64,000 bases of DNA from JAHRAW01 sp965243285 (GTDB lineage Bacteria; Pseudomonadota; Gammaproteobacteria; Arenicellales; Poriferihabitantaceae): assembly GCA_965243285.1 (NCBI GenBank), contig OZ251537.1, positions 930,001-994,000 on the forward strand, in the 5' to 3' direction. The translations under genes were made by a program, and so were the position numbers. The stretch's first letter is position 1. Each line of letters opens with the position of its first letter. The notes under the pieces are model-generated. The model was not told the origin of the DNA, did not search any database, and saw only the letters and a list, made by a program, of their open reading frames with translations. This document shows positions 37,349-46,283 of the stretch, piece by piece.

Positions 37349-37453
37349 TGTCGAGTATGGGTGTCGGCATGAAATGTCGACATGAATGTCGGTGTGAAAT
37401 TCCACCGAATTGCCTAAATTTGACTTGAATTTGCTCGAATCTGCTTAAATTTG

Positions 37454-37907
37454 GGGATTTATAGTCCTAAACATACAGTTCGATGGGCGTTTTTTGAAGT
37501 CACCTGCTGATATAGGTGGCTGCGTTTGATTTTTGGCTTTTGCTTTTGGCTTTTGATGTTGCTTTTGCTTTTGGGCTTTTTCTGACTCCCCGCTGGGCGG
37601 GGAGTCAAAACTGGCGGTTTCATCGCCAGTTTTGGTGGGGAGGGGTTGACTTTGCTTTTGACTTTGATGTTGCTTTTGGCTTTTGGCTTTTGGCTTTTGG
37701 CTTTTAATCTTCACTCCCCCGCTCACATCATGAGGGGGAGTCAAAGCAGAGCCGCGCCGACAGGCGTGGGCTGCTTCGGCGGGTAGCCAAATCAGGCGGC
37801 TATATCGCCTGATTTGGTGGGGGGACTGTTGCTTTTCGTTTTAGACTTGGCTTTCGCTTTTCGCTTTTCGCTTTCGCTTTTTCTGTTGATTTTCACCTAA
37901 ATCCCCC
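37454..37907 (+). repeat. Family A element, copy 7, between the CoA-ligase subunit genes
   Basis: Alpha end GGGATTTATAGTCCTAAACA, CAGTTCGATGGGCGTTTTTT and the GCTGATATAGGTGGCTGCG segment at left. Core of AAAACTGGCG type at about 37605-37640, a second CTCCCCCGCTCACATCATGA core and a CAAATCAGGCGGC core at about 37785-37820. Right end eroded (CACCTAAATCCCCC). Flanks TAAATTTG and TAAATCCG match at 6 of 8. Confidence 0.75.
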
Positions 37908-37947
37908 TAAATCCGCTTAAACCCACCCCCACCGCCGGAGAATCCCC

Positions 37948-38823
37948 ATGTCCATATTGGTCGATAAAAACACGCGGCTGCTGTGTCAGGGCATCACCGG
38001 GCATCAAGCGAGTTTTTATGTCGAGCGCGCCATTTCCTTTGGCACGCAAATGGTCGCCGGGGTGCGCCCGGGCAAGGGCGGCAGCAGCCATTTAGGGTTG
38101 CCGGTGTTCGATACGGTGGCCCAAGCGCGCGCCGAGACCGAGGCCAATGCCGCGGTGATTTTCGTGCCTAACACCACCGCGGCGGCCGCCATTATCGAGG
38201 CCATCGAGGCCGGCATCGAGCTCATCGTGTGCATCACCGAACATATTCCGGCACTCGATATGCTGCGCGTCATCGAGGCCTTAGAGGACAGCGGCGCGCA
38301 ACTCATCGGGCCGAACACGCCGGGCATCATCACCCCGGGGGAATGTCGCATCGGCATCATGCCGGGCGATATTTTCCGCCGCGGCGGCGTCGGCATCGTA
38401 TCGCGCTCCAGCACCTTAACTTACGAAGCCATCGCCCAGACCACGGCCGCCGGGCTTGGCCAATCCACCTGCGTAGGCATCGGCGGCGACGCCGTACATG
38501 GTTTGGGATTTTGCGAATGTTTGGAATTATTCAAACATGACACCGAGACCGAAGCGGTGGTGTTAATCGGCGAAATCGGCGGTTCTGAGGAGAATCGAGC
38601 GGCCGATTATCTGCAAAAGTCCGCCTACGGCAAGCCGGTGATAGCCTATGTGGCCGGCCTCAGCGCCCCGGCCGACACCCGCATGGGCCACGCCGGCGCC
38701 ATCGTCGAAAACGGCCTGGGAACGGCCGCGGAGAAAATGCGGGCGCTGGCGGCGGCCGGCGCGCAGGTGGTGGAATCGCCGGTATCCATAGGCGCGCGCG
38801 TGGTCGAGGCGTTGCGCCGATAA
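37948..38823 (+). CDS. Succinyl-CoA synthetase alpha-like subunit of an ATP-dependent CoA ligase (SucD/MtkB type)
   Basis: 291 residues, normal length. MSILVDKNTRLLCQGITGHQASFYVERAI is the CoA-binding start, then GTQMVAGVRPGKGGSSHLGLPVFD, LIGPNTPGIITPGECRIGIMP, GIVSRSSTLTYEA, GIGGDAVHGLGF and RMGHAGAI, with the phospho-histidine. The SMPG variant PNTPGIITPGE instead of PNCPGIITP is as seen in malate-CoA ligase-like members. It is separated from its beta partner by a family A element but keeps the same orientation. A formyl-CoA transferase gene follows 240 bp downstream. Confidence 0.87.
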   Translation: MSILVDKNTRLLCQGITGHQASFYVERAISFGTQMVAGVRPGKGGSSHLGLPVFDTVAQARAETEANAAVIFVPNTTAAAAIIEAIEAGIELIVCITEHIPALDMLRVIEALEDSGAQLIGPNTPGIITPGECRIGIMPGDIFRRGGVGIVSRSSTLTYEAIAQTTAAGLGQSTCVGIGGDAVHGLGFCECLELFKHDTETEAVVLIGEIGGSEENRAADYLQKSAYGKPVIAYVAGLSAPADTRMGHAGAIVENGLGTAAEKMRALAAAGAQVVESPVSIGARVVEALRR

Positions 38824-39063
38824 ACCGGCCGGCGCGGATGGGTAATGGTCGGGCGATGCGGCAGGAGCTAAAGGGTGGGCGGACAAGGCATAAAAATCGC
38901 CCATCAAAGCGCTCGGCGGCCTCAAAATGCGCGATTTTTAGGCGCCAGGTTGGGCCGGGGAGGGTCGATGTTCGCGGCCAGCCATGAGAAATAGGCCCAA
39001 ATGGCGCGTCGGGCGGCGGAATCCGATAAAACCAGCCCCTAAAAGCCACCCCGGAACTCGCCC

Positions 39064-40311
39064 ATGACAGCCTTAGACGGCATCAAAATACTCGATTTCA
39101 CCCATGTGCAATCGGGCCCGACCTGCACGCAGTTGCTGGCCTGGCTCGGCGCCGATGTCATCAAAATCGAGCGCCCCGGAGTCGGCGACGCCACGCGTCG
39201 GCAGCTGGTGGATGTGGAGGGCGTCGATTCGCTGTATTTCACCATGCTCAACCACAACAAGCGCTCGCTGACTTTGGACGCCAAAAGCGCCGCCGGCAAG
39301 CGGCTGCTGCAGCGCTTGATAAAATCCTGCGATGTGTTAGTGGAGAATTTCGCGCCCGGGGCGTTAGAGCGCATGGGCTTCTCTTGGCCGCGCGTCCAAG
39401 ATTTAAATCCGCGCATGATTATGGCCTCGATCAAGGGCTTCGGGCCGGGGCCGTACGCCGAGTGCAAGGTGTATGAAAATGTCGCCCAATGCGCCGGCGG
39501 GGCGGCCTCGACCACCGGTTTTGCGGACGGCTTGCCCATGATAAGCAGCGCCCAAATCGGCGATTCCGGCACTGGCATAAACCTCGCCCTCGGCATCGTC
39601 GCGGCGTTATTCCAGCGCGAAAAAAGCGGTCGCGGGCAGCGCGTGCAAGCCGCCATGCAAGACGGCGTGCTGAATTTATGCCGCGTCAAGTTGCGCGACC
39701 AACAGCGCTTGGCGCGCGGCCCGCTCACCGAATATTCCCACTATCGCGCCGGCGATGATTTCGGCGCCACCACGCCGCGCGCCGGCAACGATTCCGGCGG
39801 CGGGCAGCCGGGGCGCATCCTCAAATGCCGTGGCTGGGAGAGCGACCCCAACGCCTACACCTATTTCATCACCCAGGCCGCGGTGTGGGGCGCGGTGTGC
39901 GATGTCATCGGCCAACCGCAGTGGAAAACCGACCCCGAATACGCCACCCCGGCGCAGCGCCTGCCACGCATGAACGCCATTTTCGCCGCCATCGAACAAT
40001 GGACCATGAGCAAAACCAAATTCGAGGTTATGGACATCTGCACGCCGCTCAATATCCCTGTGGGACCGATTTTATCCATGCAAGAACTCGCCGCCGAGCC
40101 CTCCCTGCGCGCCAGCGGCGCCGTGGTCGAGGTAGACCACCCGCAACGCGGCGCCTACTTATCGGTGGGCTGCCCGATCAAACTTTCCGACTCCGCAGTG
40201 CAAGTGATGCGGTCGCCGTTGCTCGGCGAGCATACCGAGGAAATTCTGCGCCAAACCCTCGGCTACGGCGCCGATGAAGTGGCGGCGCTCAAAGAATCCG
40301 GAGTGATTTGA
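39064..40311 (+). CDS. frc: Formyl-CoA:oxalate CoA-transferase (CaiB/BaiF, class III)
   Basis: 415 residues, high similarity by eye to Frc. Segments: MTALDGIKILDFTHVQSGPT, QLLAWLGADVIKIERPGVGD, CDVLVENFAPGALERMGF, VYENVAQCAGGAASTTGFAD, SAQIGDSGTGINLALGI with the catalytic Asp near residue 167, RAGNDSGGGQPGRILKCRG, and SPLLGEHTEEILRQTLGY. It transfers CoA from formyl-CoA to oxalate. The usual partner oxalyl-CoA decarboxylase (oxc) is not in the window. The CoA-ligase pair upstream may supply CoA thioesters, which is inference. Start MTALDG preceded by GGAAC about 10 bp upstream. Confidence 0.9.
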   Translation: MTALDGIKILDFTHVQSGPTCTQLLAWLGADVIKIERPGVGDATRRQLVDVEGVDSLYFTMLNHNKRSLTLDAKSAAGKRLLQRLIKSCDVLVENFAPGALERMGFSWPRVQDLNPRMIMASIKGFGPGPYAECKVYENVAQCAGGAASTTGFADGLPMISSAQIGDSGTGINLALGIVAALFQREKSGRGQRVQAAMQDGVLNLCRVKLRDQQRLARGPLTEYSHYRAGDDFGATTPRAGNDSGGGQPGRILKCRGWESDPNAYTYFITQAAVWGAVCDVIGQPQWKTDPEYATPAQRLPRMNAIFAAIEQWTMSKTKFEVMDICTPLNIPVGPILSMQELAAEPSLRASGAVVEVDHPQRGAYLSVGCPIKLSDSAVQVMRSPLLGEHTEEILRQTLGYGADEVAALKESGVI

Positions 40312-40347
40312 ACCGCGGATGATTTGATTCGCAAGTGATTCTGCCGC

Positions 40348-41056
40348 TTCCCATCCACCGAGGGGAAGTCAAATCAGTCCGAGCCAATAGTCACGGGCAG
40401 ATTTGGTGGGTACTTTTGATTTTGCTGTTGGCTTTTGATGTTGGCTTTGGCTGTTGATTTTCGTTTTTGTTGTTGATTTTGCTGTTGGCTTTGGCTTTTA
40501 ATCTTCACTCCCCACGCGTTATCATGAGGGAGTCAAATCAGGCGGCTTCATCACCTGATTTGGTGGGGGGACTGTTGATGTTGGTCTTTTGGCTTTTGCC
40601 TTTAAATCTTCAACTCATTGGCGCAAATGAGGGATGAGGTAAAAGTCAAAAGCCAAGTCAAAAGCCAAGTCAAAAGCCAAGTCAAAAGCCAAAACCAAAA
40701 GCAAAGTCAAAATCAACTGCACCCCCCACCAAAACTGGCGATGAAGCCGCCAGTTTTGGCTCCCCCCTAAAAAGATAGGGTGGAGCAAAGCCTTAACAGC
40801 AACAGCAACAGCAAAATCAAGATTAAAAGCAAAAGCCCCCCACCAAATCAGGTGATGAAGCCGCCTGATTTGACTCCCCCTCAAAAAAGCGGGGGGAGTG
40901 AAACTTAAAGGCCAAAAGCCAAAGCCAAAAGCCAAAGCCAAAAGCTAAAGCCAAAAGCCAAAGCCAAAAGCCAAAGCCAAAAGCTAAAGCCAAAAGCCAA
41001 AAGCCAAAAGCCAAAAGCCAAAAGCTAAAAGCCAAAAGCCCAAATCAACCCAACAC
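40348..41056 (+). repeat. Family A element, copy 8 (about 710 bp, ends eroded)
   Basis: Begins with half a core (AGTCAAATCAGTCCGAGCC), then a G/T arm, a CAAATCAGGCGGCTTCATCA core, the shared centre CTTTAAATCTTCAACTCATT, AAAAGCCAAGTC repeats, an inverted AAAACTGGCG core, another inverted CAAATCAGG core (about 40840-40900), and a long AAAAGCCAAAGCC arm (40905-41045). No recognisable outer ends. It looks like a composite. Confidence 0.7.
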
Positions 41057-41072
41057 CCCCGGCCGACTCATG

Positions 41073-42320
41073 TCACCCCGCCCAGCGCTCGAATATCAGC
41101 GAGCTGTTGGCGCCGCCGAAGCCGAAGCTGTTGCTCATCGCCACTTGCAGGTCTAGTTCGCGGGGTTCGGTCACTAGCGGGTGGTCGGCGGCTTCGGCCG
41201 CGGGGTTATCGATGTTGGCGGATGCGGCGATGAAACCGGCCTCCATCATCAACAAGGTGTAGATGGTTTCATGGGCGCCGGCGGCGCCTAAGGCGTGGCC
41301 GCTCAAGGATTTGGTGGAGCTGAGAAAGGGGCGCTGCGCGCCGAACACTTCGGCGATGGCGTCTAACTCGCGGGCATCGCCGACCGGCGTGCTGGTGCCG
41401 TGGGCGTTGATATATTGCACCGGTGATGGCGCGCCGGCGTCGGCGTCGGCGTGATGTTGCGCCTGTTGCGCTAACGCTTGGCGCATGCAGCGCGCCGCGC
41501 CTTCGCCGGACGGCGCGACCATGTCGAAACCGTCCGAGGTGGCGCCGTAGCCGACCAATTCGGCGATGATGCGGGCGCCGCGCTGTTCGGCGTGGTCGAG
41601 GGATTCCAACGCCACCACGCCGGCGCCGCCGGAAATCACAAAGCCGTCGCGGTCGCGGTCGAAAGGGCGGGAGGCCGCCGCCGGCGTATCGTTGAAGCGC
41701 GACGACATCGCGCCCATGCCATCGAACAACAGCGACAGCGTCCAGTGCAACTCCTCGCCGCCGCCGGCGAACACCACATCTTGTTTGCCCATTTGAATGA
41801 GTTCAGCGCCGTGGCCGATGCAGTGCGCGCTGGTGGCGCAGGCCGAACTGATGGAGTAGGAGACGCCCTTGATCTTGAAGGCGGTGCCAACGCAGGCGGT
41901 GGCGGTGCTGGCCATGGTTTTGGTCACCATGTAGGGCCCGACACGGCGGATGCCGCGCTGGCGCAGGGTGTCGGCCGCGGCCACGATGTTGGCCGGCGAG
42001 GCGCCGCCGGTGCCTAACAACAGCCCGGTGCGCTGGTTCGAGACCATGCTGGCGTCCAATGCGGCGTGGGCGATGGCCTCGTCCATGGCGATATGGCTGT
42101 AGGCGGCGGCATCGCCCATAAAGCGGTACAACTTGCGCTCGATCAACGCTTTAGCATCGATGTTGAGGGCGCCATGCACTTGGCTGCGCATGCCCAATTG
42201 CGCGTATTCGGGGCTGGCGACGATGCCGCTGCGCCCTGTTTTCAGCGCTTCCAGCACCTCGGTTTTGTTGTTGCCGAGGCTGGAGACGATGCCGTAGCCG
42301 GTGATGACGACGCGCTTCAT
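41073..42320 (-). CDS. fabB: 3-oxoacyl-ACP synthase I (KAS I)
   Basis: Condensing enzyme essential for unsaturated fatty-acid elongation. Start MKRVVITGYGIVSSLGNNKTEV at 42320; catalytic Cys in VSYSISSACATSAHCIGHG, His residues in YINAHGTSTPVGD and LSGHALGAAGAHE, and the C-terminal NSFGFGGANSSLIF. Length 415 is slightly above normal owing to a small insertion (HADADAGAPSP). fabA lies 139 bp upstream in the same orientation, giving the classic fabA-fabB operon of gammaproteobacteria. Confidence 0.95.
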   Translation of the reverse strand: MKRVVITGYGIVSSLGNNKTEVLEALKTGRSGIVASPEYAQLGMRSQVHGALNIDAKALIERKLYRFMGDAAAYSHIAMDEAIAHAALDASMVSNQRTGLLLGTGGASPANIVAAADTLRQRGIRRVGPYMVTKTMASTATACVGTAFKIKGVSYSISSACATSAHCIGHGAELIQMGKQDVVFAGGGEELHWTLSLLFDGMGAMSSRFNDTPAAASRPFDRDRDGFVISGGAGVVALESLDHAEQRGARIIAELVGYGATSDGFDMVAPSGEGAARCMRQALAQQAQHHADADAGAPSPVQYINAHGTSTPVGDARELDAIAEVFGAQRPFLSSTKSLSGHALGAAGAHETIYTLLMMEAGFIAASANIDNPAAEAADHPLVTEPRELDLQVAMSNSFGFGGANSSLIFERWAG

Positions 42321-42459
42321 GGTCGCCCGACCGGCCACAAGCGCGACGATTTGCGCAATAACATGCCCAATATTGCCAGCGGTTTATCCGAAAACTTACG
42401 CGAAAATAGGCTCGTCCCCCCCACTCCGACCGGCGATTCAGCGTTCATCTATCATTCAA

Positions 42460-42999
42460 TCAAGCGTTAGCATGGTGGTCGACTGGCGCCGTCCTATTTT
42501 GGAACAAGCCGACGCGCAAATCTTTGCAGGAATACACCAGTTGGTCGTCGGTCACCACCGTGCCGTCGGCGATGCCCATGATTAATTTTCGCATGATGAC
42601 GCGTTTGAAATCGATGCGGTAGGTCACCTTGCGATTGTTCGGGGAAATTTGCCCGATGAATTTTATCTCGCCGGCGCCTAAGGCGCGTCCATGTCCCAGA
42701 CCGCCGCGCCAGCCGAGGGAAAACCCCACCAGCTGCCACAGCGCATCGACGCCGAGGCAGCCCGGCATGACCGGGTCGCCGGCGAAGTGGCACTTGAAAA
42801 ACCACATATCCGGGGTGATGTCGAGCTCCGCCACCACTACGCCCTTGCGGTGCGTGCCGCCGTCATCATCGATGCGCACGATGCGGTCGAACATCAGCAT
42901 GTCCGGCAACGGCAGGCGCGCGTTTCCCGGCCCGAACAAGCGGCCATGCCCGCACGCCAGCAAGGCGTTTTTGTCGTAGCAATGTGCTTGGGTAGTCAA
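42460..42999 (-). CDS. fabA: 3-hydroxydecanoyl-ACP dehydratase/isomerase
   Basis: Introduces the cis double bond at the C10 stage. LPLPDMLMFDRIVRIDDDGG, VVAELDITPDMWFFKCHFAGDPVMPGCLGVDALWQ carries the catalytic His and Asp, then AGEIKFIGQISPNNRKVTYRIDFKRVIMRKLIMGIADG. 179 residues, normal. It precedes fabB. Confidence 0.96.
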   Translation of the reverse strand: MTTQAHCYDKNALLACGHGRLFGPGNARLPLPDMLMFDRIVRIDDDGGTHRKGVVVAELDITPDMWFFKCHFAGDPVMPGCLGVDALWQLVGFSLGWRGGLGHGRALGAGEIKFIGQISPNNRKVTYRIDFKRVIMRKLIMGIADGTVVTDDQLVYSCKDLRVGLFQNRTAPVDHHANA

Positions 43000-43212
43000 A
43001 CTCGAGATTCCAGTGAGTGGCTAGTTGCAAAGCGCGGATTTTAGCGCCATAAATGGAGGCCGATGGCGGGCCGGGCGCAGCCGGGCGTGAAATGGGCGAA
43101 TTAACCGGGTATATCGCCGAAATTTGCGCGCATCACCCCGCCGCCCACGGCCGAGCCGGGGCGGGCGGTTGATGTGAATAAACCAGGTTGGGGATTTAAG
43201 TAGGTGATTCCC

Positions 43213-43920
43213 TTATTTTTCAGCGCCCGTGGAGTTCGCTAAATCTTGCAGTCGCTGCAGGTTCGGCACCACCAGTCGGCCTTTTTCGCGGGTGATTAAA
43301 CCGGCGTTCTGCAGAGATTTTAGTTCGCGGCTGACGGCTTCGCGGTGGCAACTGACGCGGCTGGCGAGGTGGGCGTGGGTAGGCGGACGGGGGATGCGGG
43401 CGACGCCGTCTAGGTCGAGATGGGCGCGGGCGAGGCGCAACAATTCGGCATGAATGCGCGCATGCACGCCGCTGGTGGCGTATTCAAAAATGCGTTCGCA
43501 CAAGCGGCGGATGATGGCGGTGAGTTGCCGTAACAGCGCTTCGGCCACCGCCGGGTGCGCCGCCAACATGCGCCGAAAAACCTGCGGCGGCATGATGATG
43601 AGGTGGGTCTCGCGCAGGGCGATGACATTGGCCGAGCGCGGCTGGCCATCGAGCGCCGCCAGCTCGCCGAAATTCGCCCCGCCGGCCAAATCGATAAAAC
43701 TAACCTCGCGGCCATTGCTGGAAAACAGCGTCACCCGCACCGCGCCGCGCGCGATGAAATAGATGTTGGCATCATTCAAATTCTGGCGAATGATCTGCGC
43801 CCCTTGGGCATAGCACCGCGTCTCGCATTCGCGCAGGATGTTCGCCCGCGCCGCATCGGGCAAATCCGCCAGCAAACTGGGCGCGGCCGGGGGTTCGGCG
43901 CGGCCGCGGCTTGGGGTCAA
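43213..43920 (-). CDS. Crp/Fnr-family transcriptional regulator
   Basis: 235 residues. A cyclic-nucleotide-binding fold (YAQGAQIIRQNLNDANIYFIARGAVRVTLFSSNGREVSFIDLAGGANFGELAALDGQPRSANVIAL) is followed by a dimerisation helix and a winged helix (THAHLASRVSCHREAVSRELKSLQNAGLITREKGRLVV). GELAALDGQPRSA resembles the phosphate-binding cassette of Crp, so a nucleotide effector is possible; the four N-terminal cysteines of Fnr are not present. Target genes cannot be deduced. Confidence 0.87.
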   Translation of the reverse strand: MTPSRGRAEPPAAPSLLADLPDAARANILRECETRCYAQGAQIIRQNLNDANIYFIARGAVRVTLFSSNGREVSFIDLAGGANFGELAALDGQPRSANVIALRETHLIIMPPQVFRRMLAAHPAVAEALLRQLTAIIRRLCERIFEYATSGVHARIHAELLRLARAHLDLDGVARIPRPPTHAHLASRVSCHREAVSRELKSLQNAGLITREKGRLVVPNLQRLQDLANSTGAEK

Positions 43921-44030
43921 GGCGCAGCCTCGCGACGCATGCGTGGATTCGAAGTAGCGTGGCCCGACATCAATAGCAAAGTGGGTTTAGGAATAGATTC
44001 GGCTTAGGAATATATCCCCAAAATAGGGGT

Positions 44031-44233
44031 TTATATACCGGTTGCCACAAAAAATGAGCGGGCATGGATAAGGAAGTTGGCCCGAAAAAATGGGCGTGAA
44101 ACTGCCGTCATGACGGCTAAATACAAGCCCGTAACCGCACCTAAAACCCCCAACAGAAGCGGCATGAACAAATCGCCACAAAATCGGCGCGAAATAAGGT
44201 CTGAAAATAGCCCCTGTGGCAACCGGTATATAA
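44031..44233. mobile_element. 203-bp MITE with perfect 19-bp inverted ends
   Basis: TTATATACCGGTTGCCACA at 44031-44049 is exactly inverted at 44215-44233. No coding capacity beyond short frames. The right end touches the IS1595-type element, which inserted at its TTATATAA terminus. Part of the same element (AAAATCGGCGYGAAATAAGG...GCAACAAGTATATAA) recurs at about 57090-57195. Confidence 0.8.
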
Positions 44234-44259
44234 GGGGCTGCCCTAGATAACTAGGCCAA

Positions 44260-45331
44260 ATCCGCCTTAACCCATGGTTTTAACTGGGCTAATTGCGCCG
44301 TTGGTTTGGGGTTGTTAAAACGCCACTCGCATTCCTTACAAATACATACGGAAATTGCGCGCGCGGCACGCCGCTGAACTTACATCCTATTGTCGCTTCG
44401 CTTAGGCTCCAAAAATTCTCAATGCCATTGATGTGATTTCTGTGCGCGGCGAACGATTTTGAATGGTTGATTCGATAGCGCTTAAAACCCGCCACATCGA
44501 GCGCATGATAGGCTCGGTAAGCAGTCGCTATAAACCACGCTATCGGGTGCGGTGTTTGAACATGTGGTCTTTAATGATGGCAATGTGCGCGCTTTGGCGT
44601 CCGCAATAATGACCGCAACACCGCCCGCCGCGCTGTAACAAGCCAAAAACTAAAAATTTTGCCCGCTACGTCGCGCCCGCGTTTGCCTTATGCCGGGCGC
44701 CGCCAAAATACGACTCATCAACTTCTATTTCGCCGCTCAAATAACGCGCCATGGTTTCTAATTGCAGCGCAGATATATGCCGCAGTCGATAGAAATAATA
44801 GGGATTTATATATCTAAATCTGCAGTTCGGTTGGCGGTTTTTGAGATCAGCGGCTGATTTAGGGGACTGCGGTTGATTTTTGCTTTGCTTTTTATTTGGC
44901 TTTTGGCTTTGGGCTTTGGCTTTTAACGTTTTACTCCCCTTAGCTTCATCTGGGGGGAGTCAAATCAGGCGGCTTTATCGCCTGATTTGGTGGGGGGCTG
45001 TCGAGGTTGGTCTTTTTGCTTTTGCCTTTAAATCTCCAACTCATTAGCCCAAATGAGGGGAAAGGTAGAAACCAAAAGCCAAGTCAAAAGCCAAGTCAAA
45101 AGCGAAAAGCAAAAGCCGAGTCAAAATCAAAAGCGAAAGCCAAAAGCCAACATCAAAAACCAAACCCACCGTGCAGATTTAGATATATAAATCCCAAATA
45201 ATAGAACGCAGTATGCACATTAACGCCAACCAAATCCGCCGCACATCGCGCCGTCGCTGCAGCAACAAAATGCTCGATTCATGCTCGACTAATGGCCGCT
45301 GTTTAGGGCGGCTCAATTTGCTCTTTCTCAT
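44260..45331 (-). pseudogene. IS1595-family transposase, disrupted
   Basis: Reading from 45331: MRKSKLSRPKQRPLVEHE, then a deletion/shift, ARCAADLVGVN, the site of the family A insertion, then YRLRHISALQLETMARYLSG and EIEVDESYFGGARHKANAGA. Further shifts follow until LDVAGFKRYRINHSKSFAAHRNHINGIENFW, the DDE C-terminal motif with the NHINGIENFW signature. Several frameshifts and stops show that it was already dead, or died, apart from the family A insertion. Confidence 0.82.
44801..45195 (+). repeat. Family A palindromic element, copy 9 (395 bp, reference copy)
   Basis: Complete copy with target duplication AAATAATA on both sides (44793-44800 and 45196-45203). Left alpha end GGGATTTATATATCTAAATC + TGCAGTTCG, left G/T arm, core hairpin CAAATCAGGCGG...CGCCTGATTTGG (about 44961-44990), centre CTTTAAATCTCCAACTCATT, right A/C arm (AAAAGCCAAGTC), and beta end GTGCAGATTTAGATATATAA + ATCCC. 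Insertion into the transposase gene is unambiguous. Confidence 0.92.
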
Positions 45332-45400
45332 GCTAGTATAGATAACATAAATCCGAGTTATCTATGGTAGCCCCTTATATAATCAAAATTATTTCACCAG

Positions 45401-45967
45401 ATGAGTGCAATCATGAAAAACCCAACGACATCCGTATGCATAGACGAAGCCGCTTACCGTAAATCTGGAGAGTTGTCGTCCGCAACACACCGAGTTTTCG
45501 AAAACATAGAAGGCTATTACAGAAATACGCCCAACTCGCATCTGCGTGGCAAAATAGGGGAAATGGCTTGTATGCTCTGGTTAAAAAATCAAAAAAGTGA
45601 ATGTCACGCTGCGTTCAAGGATATTGGGGAGATGAAGTGTGCTGACATTATCATCGGAAGTGAGCCAAAAGTACGGCTTGAAGTCAAAACGTGGAACCAA
45701 AAATACTGGAATGAGATGGGCCGATGCATTGCTGTAGGACAATTCAAATCCCTGCAAGAAAAGGCCGACATGGTAATTTGGTGCATCACTCCCGATAAAA
45801 TTGAAGTCGATATGCGAGTGAATATTGTGGGTTGGAATACTATCGAAGACATCAGCAAAGCGCCGCAGCGGATGACAGGGCCTCCAGGCAAGCAAGTATA
45901 TAATTATCAAGTAGCCCCTGAAAAAATAAGATCATTGGGCGACCTGGTTAGTTTTTATTGGCACTGA
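45401..45967 (+). CDS. Predicted PD-(D/E)XK-fold nuclease-like protein, unknown role
   Basis: 188 residues. HLRGKIGEMACMLWL supplies a helix with Glu, then CADIIIGSEPKVRLEVKTWNQKYW gives the D...ExK pattern of restriction-like nucleases. The remainder (MVIWCITPDKIEVDMRVNIVGWNTIEDI) is a plausible continuing beta-rich core. No partner methyltransferase is adjacent. It starts 27 bp after the IS1595-type element. Low GC suggests acquisition with mobile DNA. It might be an orphan restriction enzyme or a mobile-element protein. Confidence 0.6.
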   Translation: MSAIMKNPTTSVCIDEAAYRKSGELSSATHRVFENIEGYYRNTPNSHLRGKIGEMACMLWLKNQKSECHAAFKDIGEMKCADIIIGSEPKVRLEVKTWNQKYWNEMGRCIAVGQFKSLQEKADMVIWCITPDKIEVDMRVNIVGWNTIEDISKAPQRMTGPPGKQVYNYQVAPEKIRSLGDLVSFYWH

Positions 45968-46283
45968 ATGTGAGTTGAACGGATGATGCGATGACTAATG
46001 AAGCGAAAATCGGCGCCTAGTAGCGCAAAAGTTGCGGTTTGGGTGAGCGGCTGGATGTCGACGGCCGGCAAAAATCACCGCACGTCGCCAACCCGCGCCG
46101 TGCTAGCCATCGTTCACCGCCGCCTTAGGAAAACGCGCTAGCGGCCACGCCCCAGGCCGGTCCACTGGCATAGCCGTCGCGTACACCGTATAGTGCACGC
46201 CGTTGTCGCCCAAATGCGGCCGGTTTCTGGTCCGCCGCCCAAAGTGCCCCTCTCCGCCCTCGCCATTCGTATCGCCCGCCGCC
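45968..46283 (+). other. Gap upstream of qmoA with a decayed qmoB 5' fragment
   Basis: 46006-46062 aligns without gaps to 48018-48074 of qmoB (shared ends AAAATCGGCGC and GAGCGGCTGGAT.TCGAC). Where qmoB reads KIGAYLCQGCGLGERLDID, this copy has two stop codons. No other gene is seen in this gap. Confidence 0.6.

Larger units (their letters stand above)
44234..45374 (-). mobile_element. IS1595-type insertion sequence, interrupted by family A copy 9
   Basis: Inverted ends GGGGCTGCCCTAGATAAC (44234) and GGGGCTACCATAGATAAC (from 45374 inward). Flanks GTATATAA (44226-44233) and TTATATAA (45375-45382) differ at one base, fitting the 8-bp duplication of the IS1595 family. Without the 395-bp insertion and its duplicated 8 bp, the element is about 738 bp, the size of small IS1016-type members. 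Confidence 0.85.
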
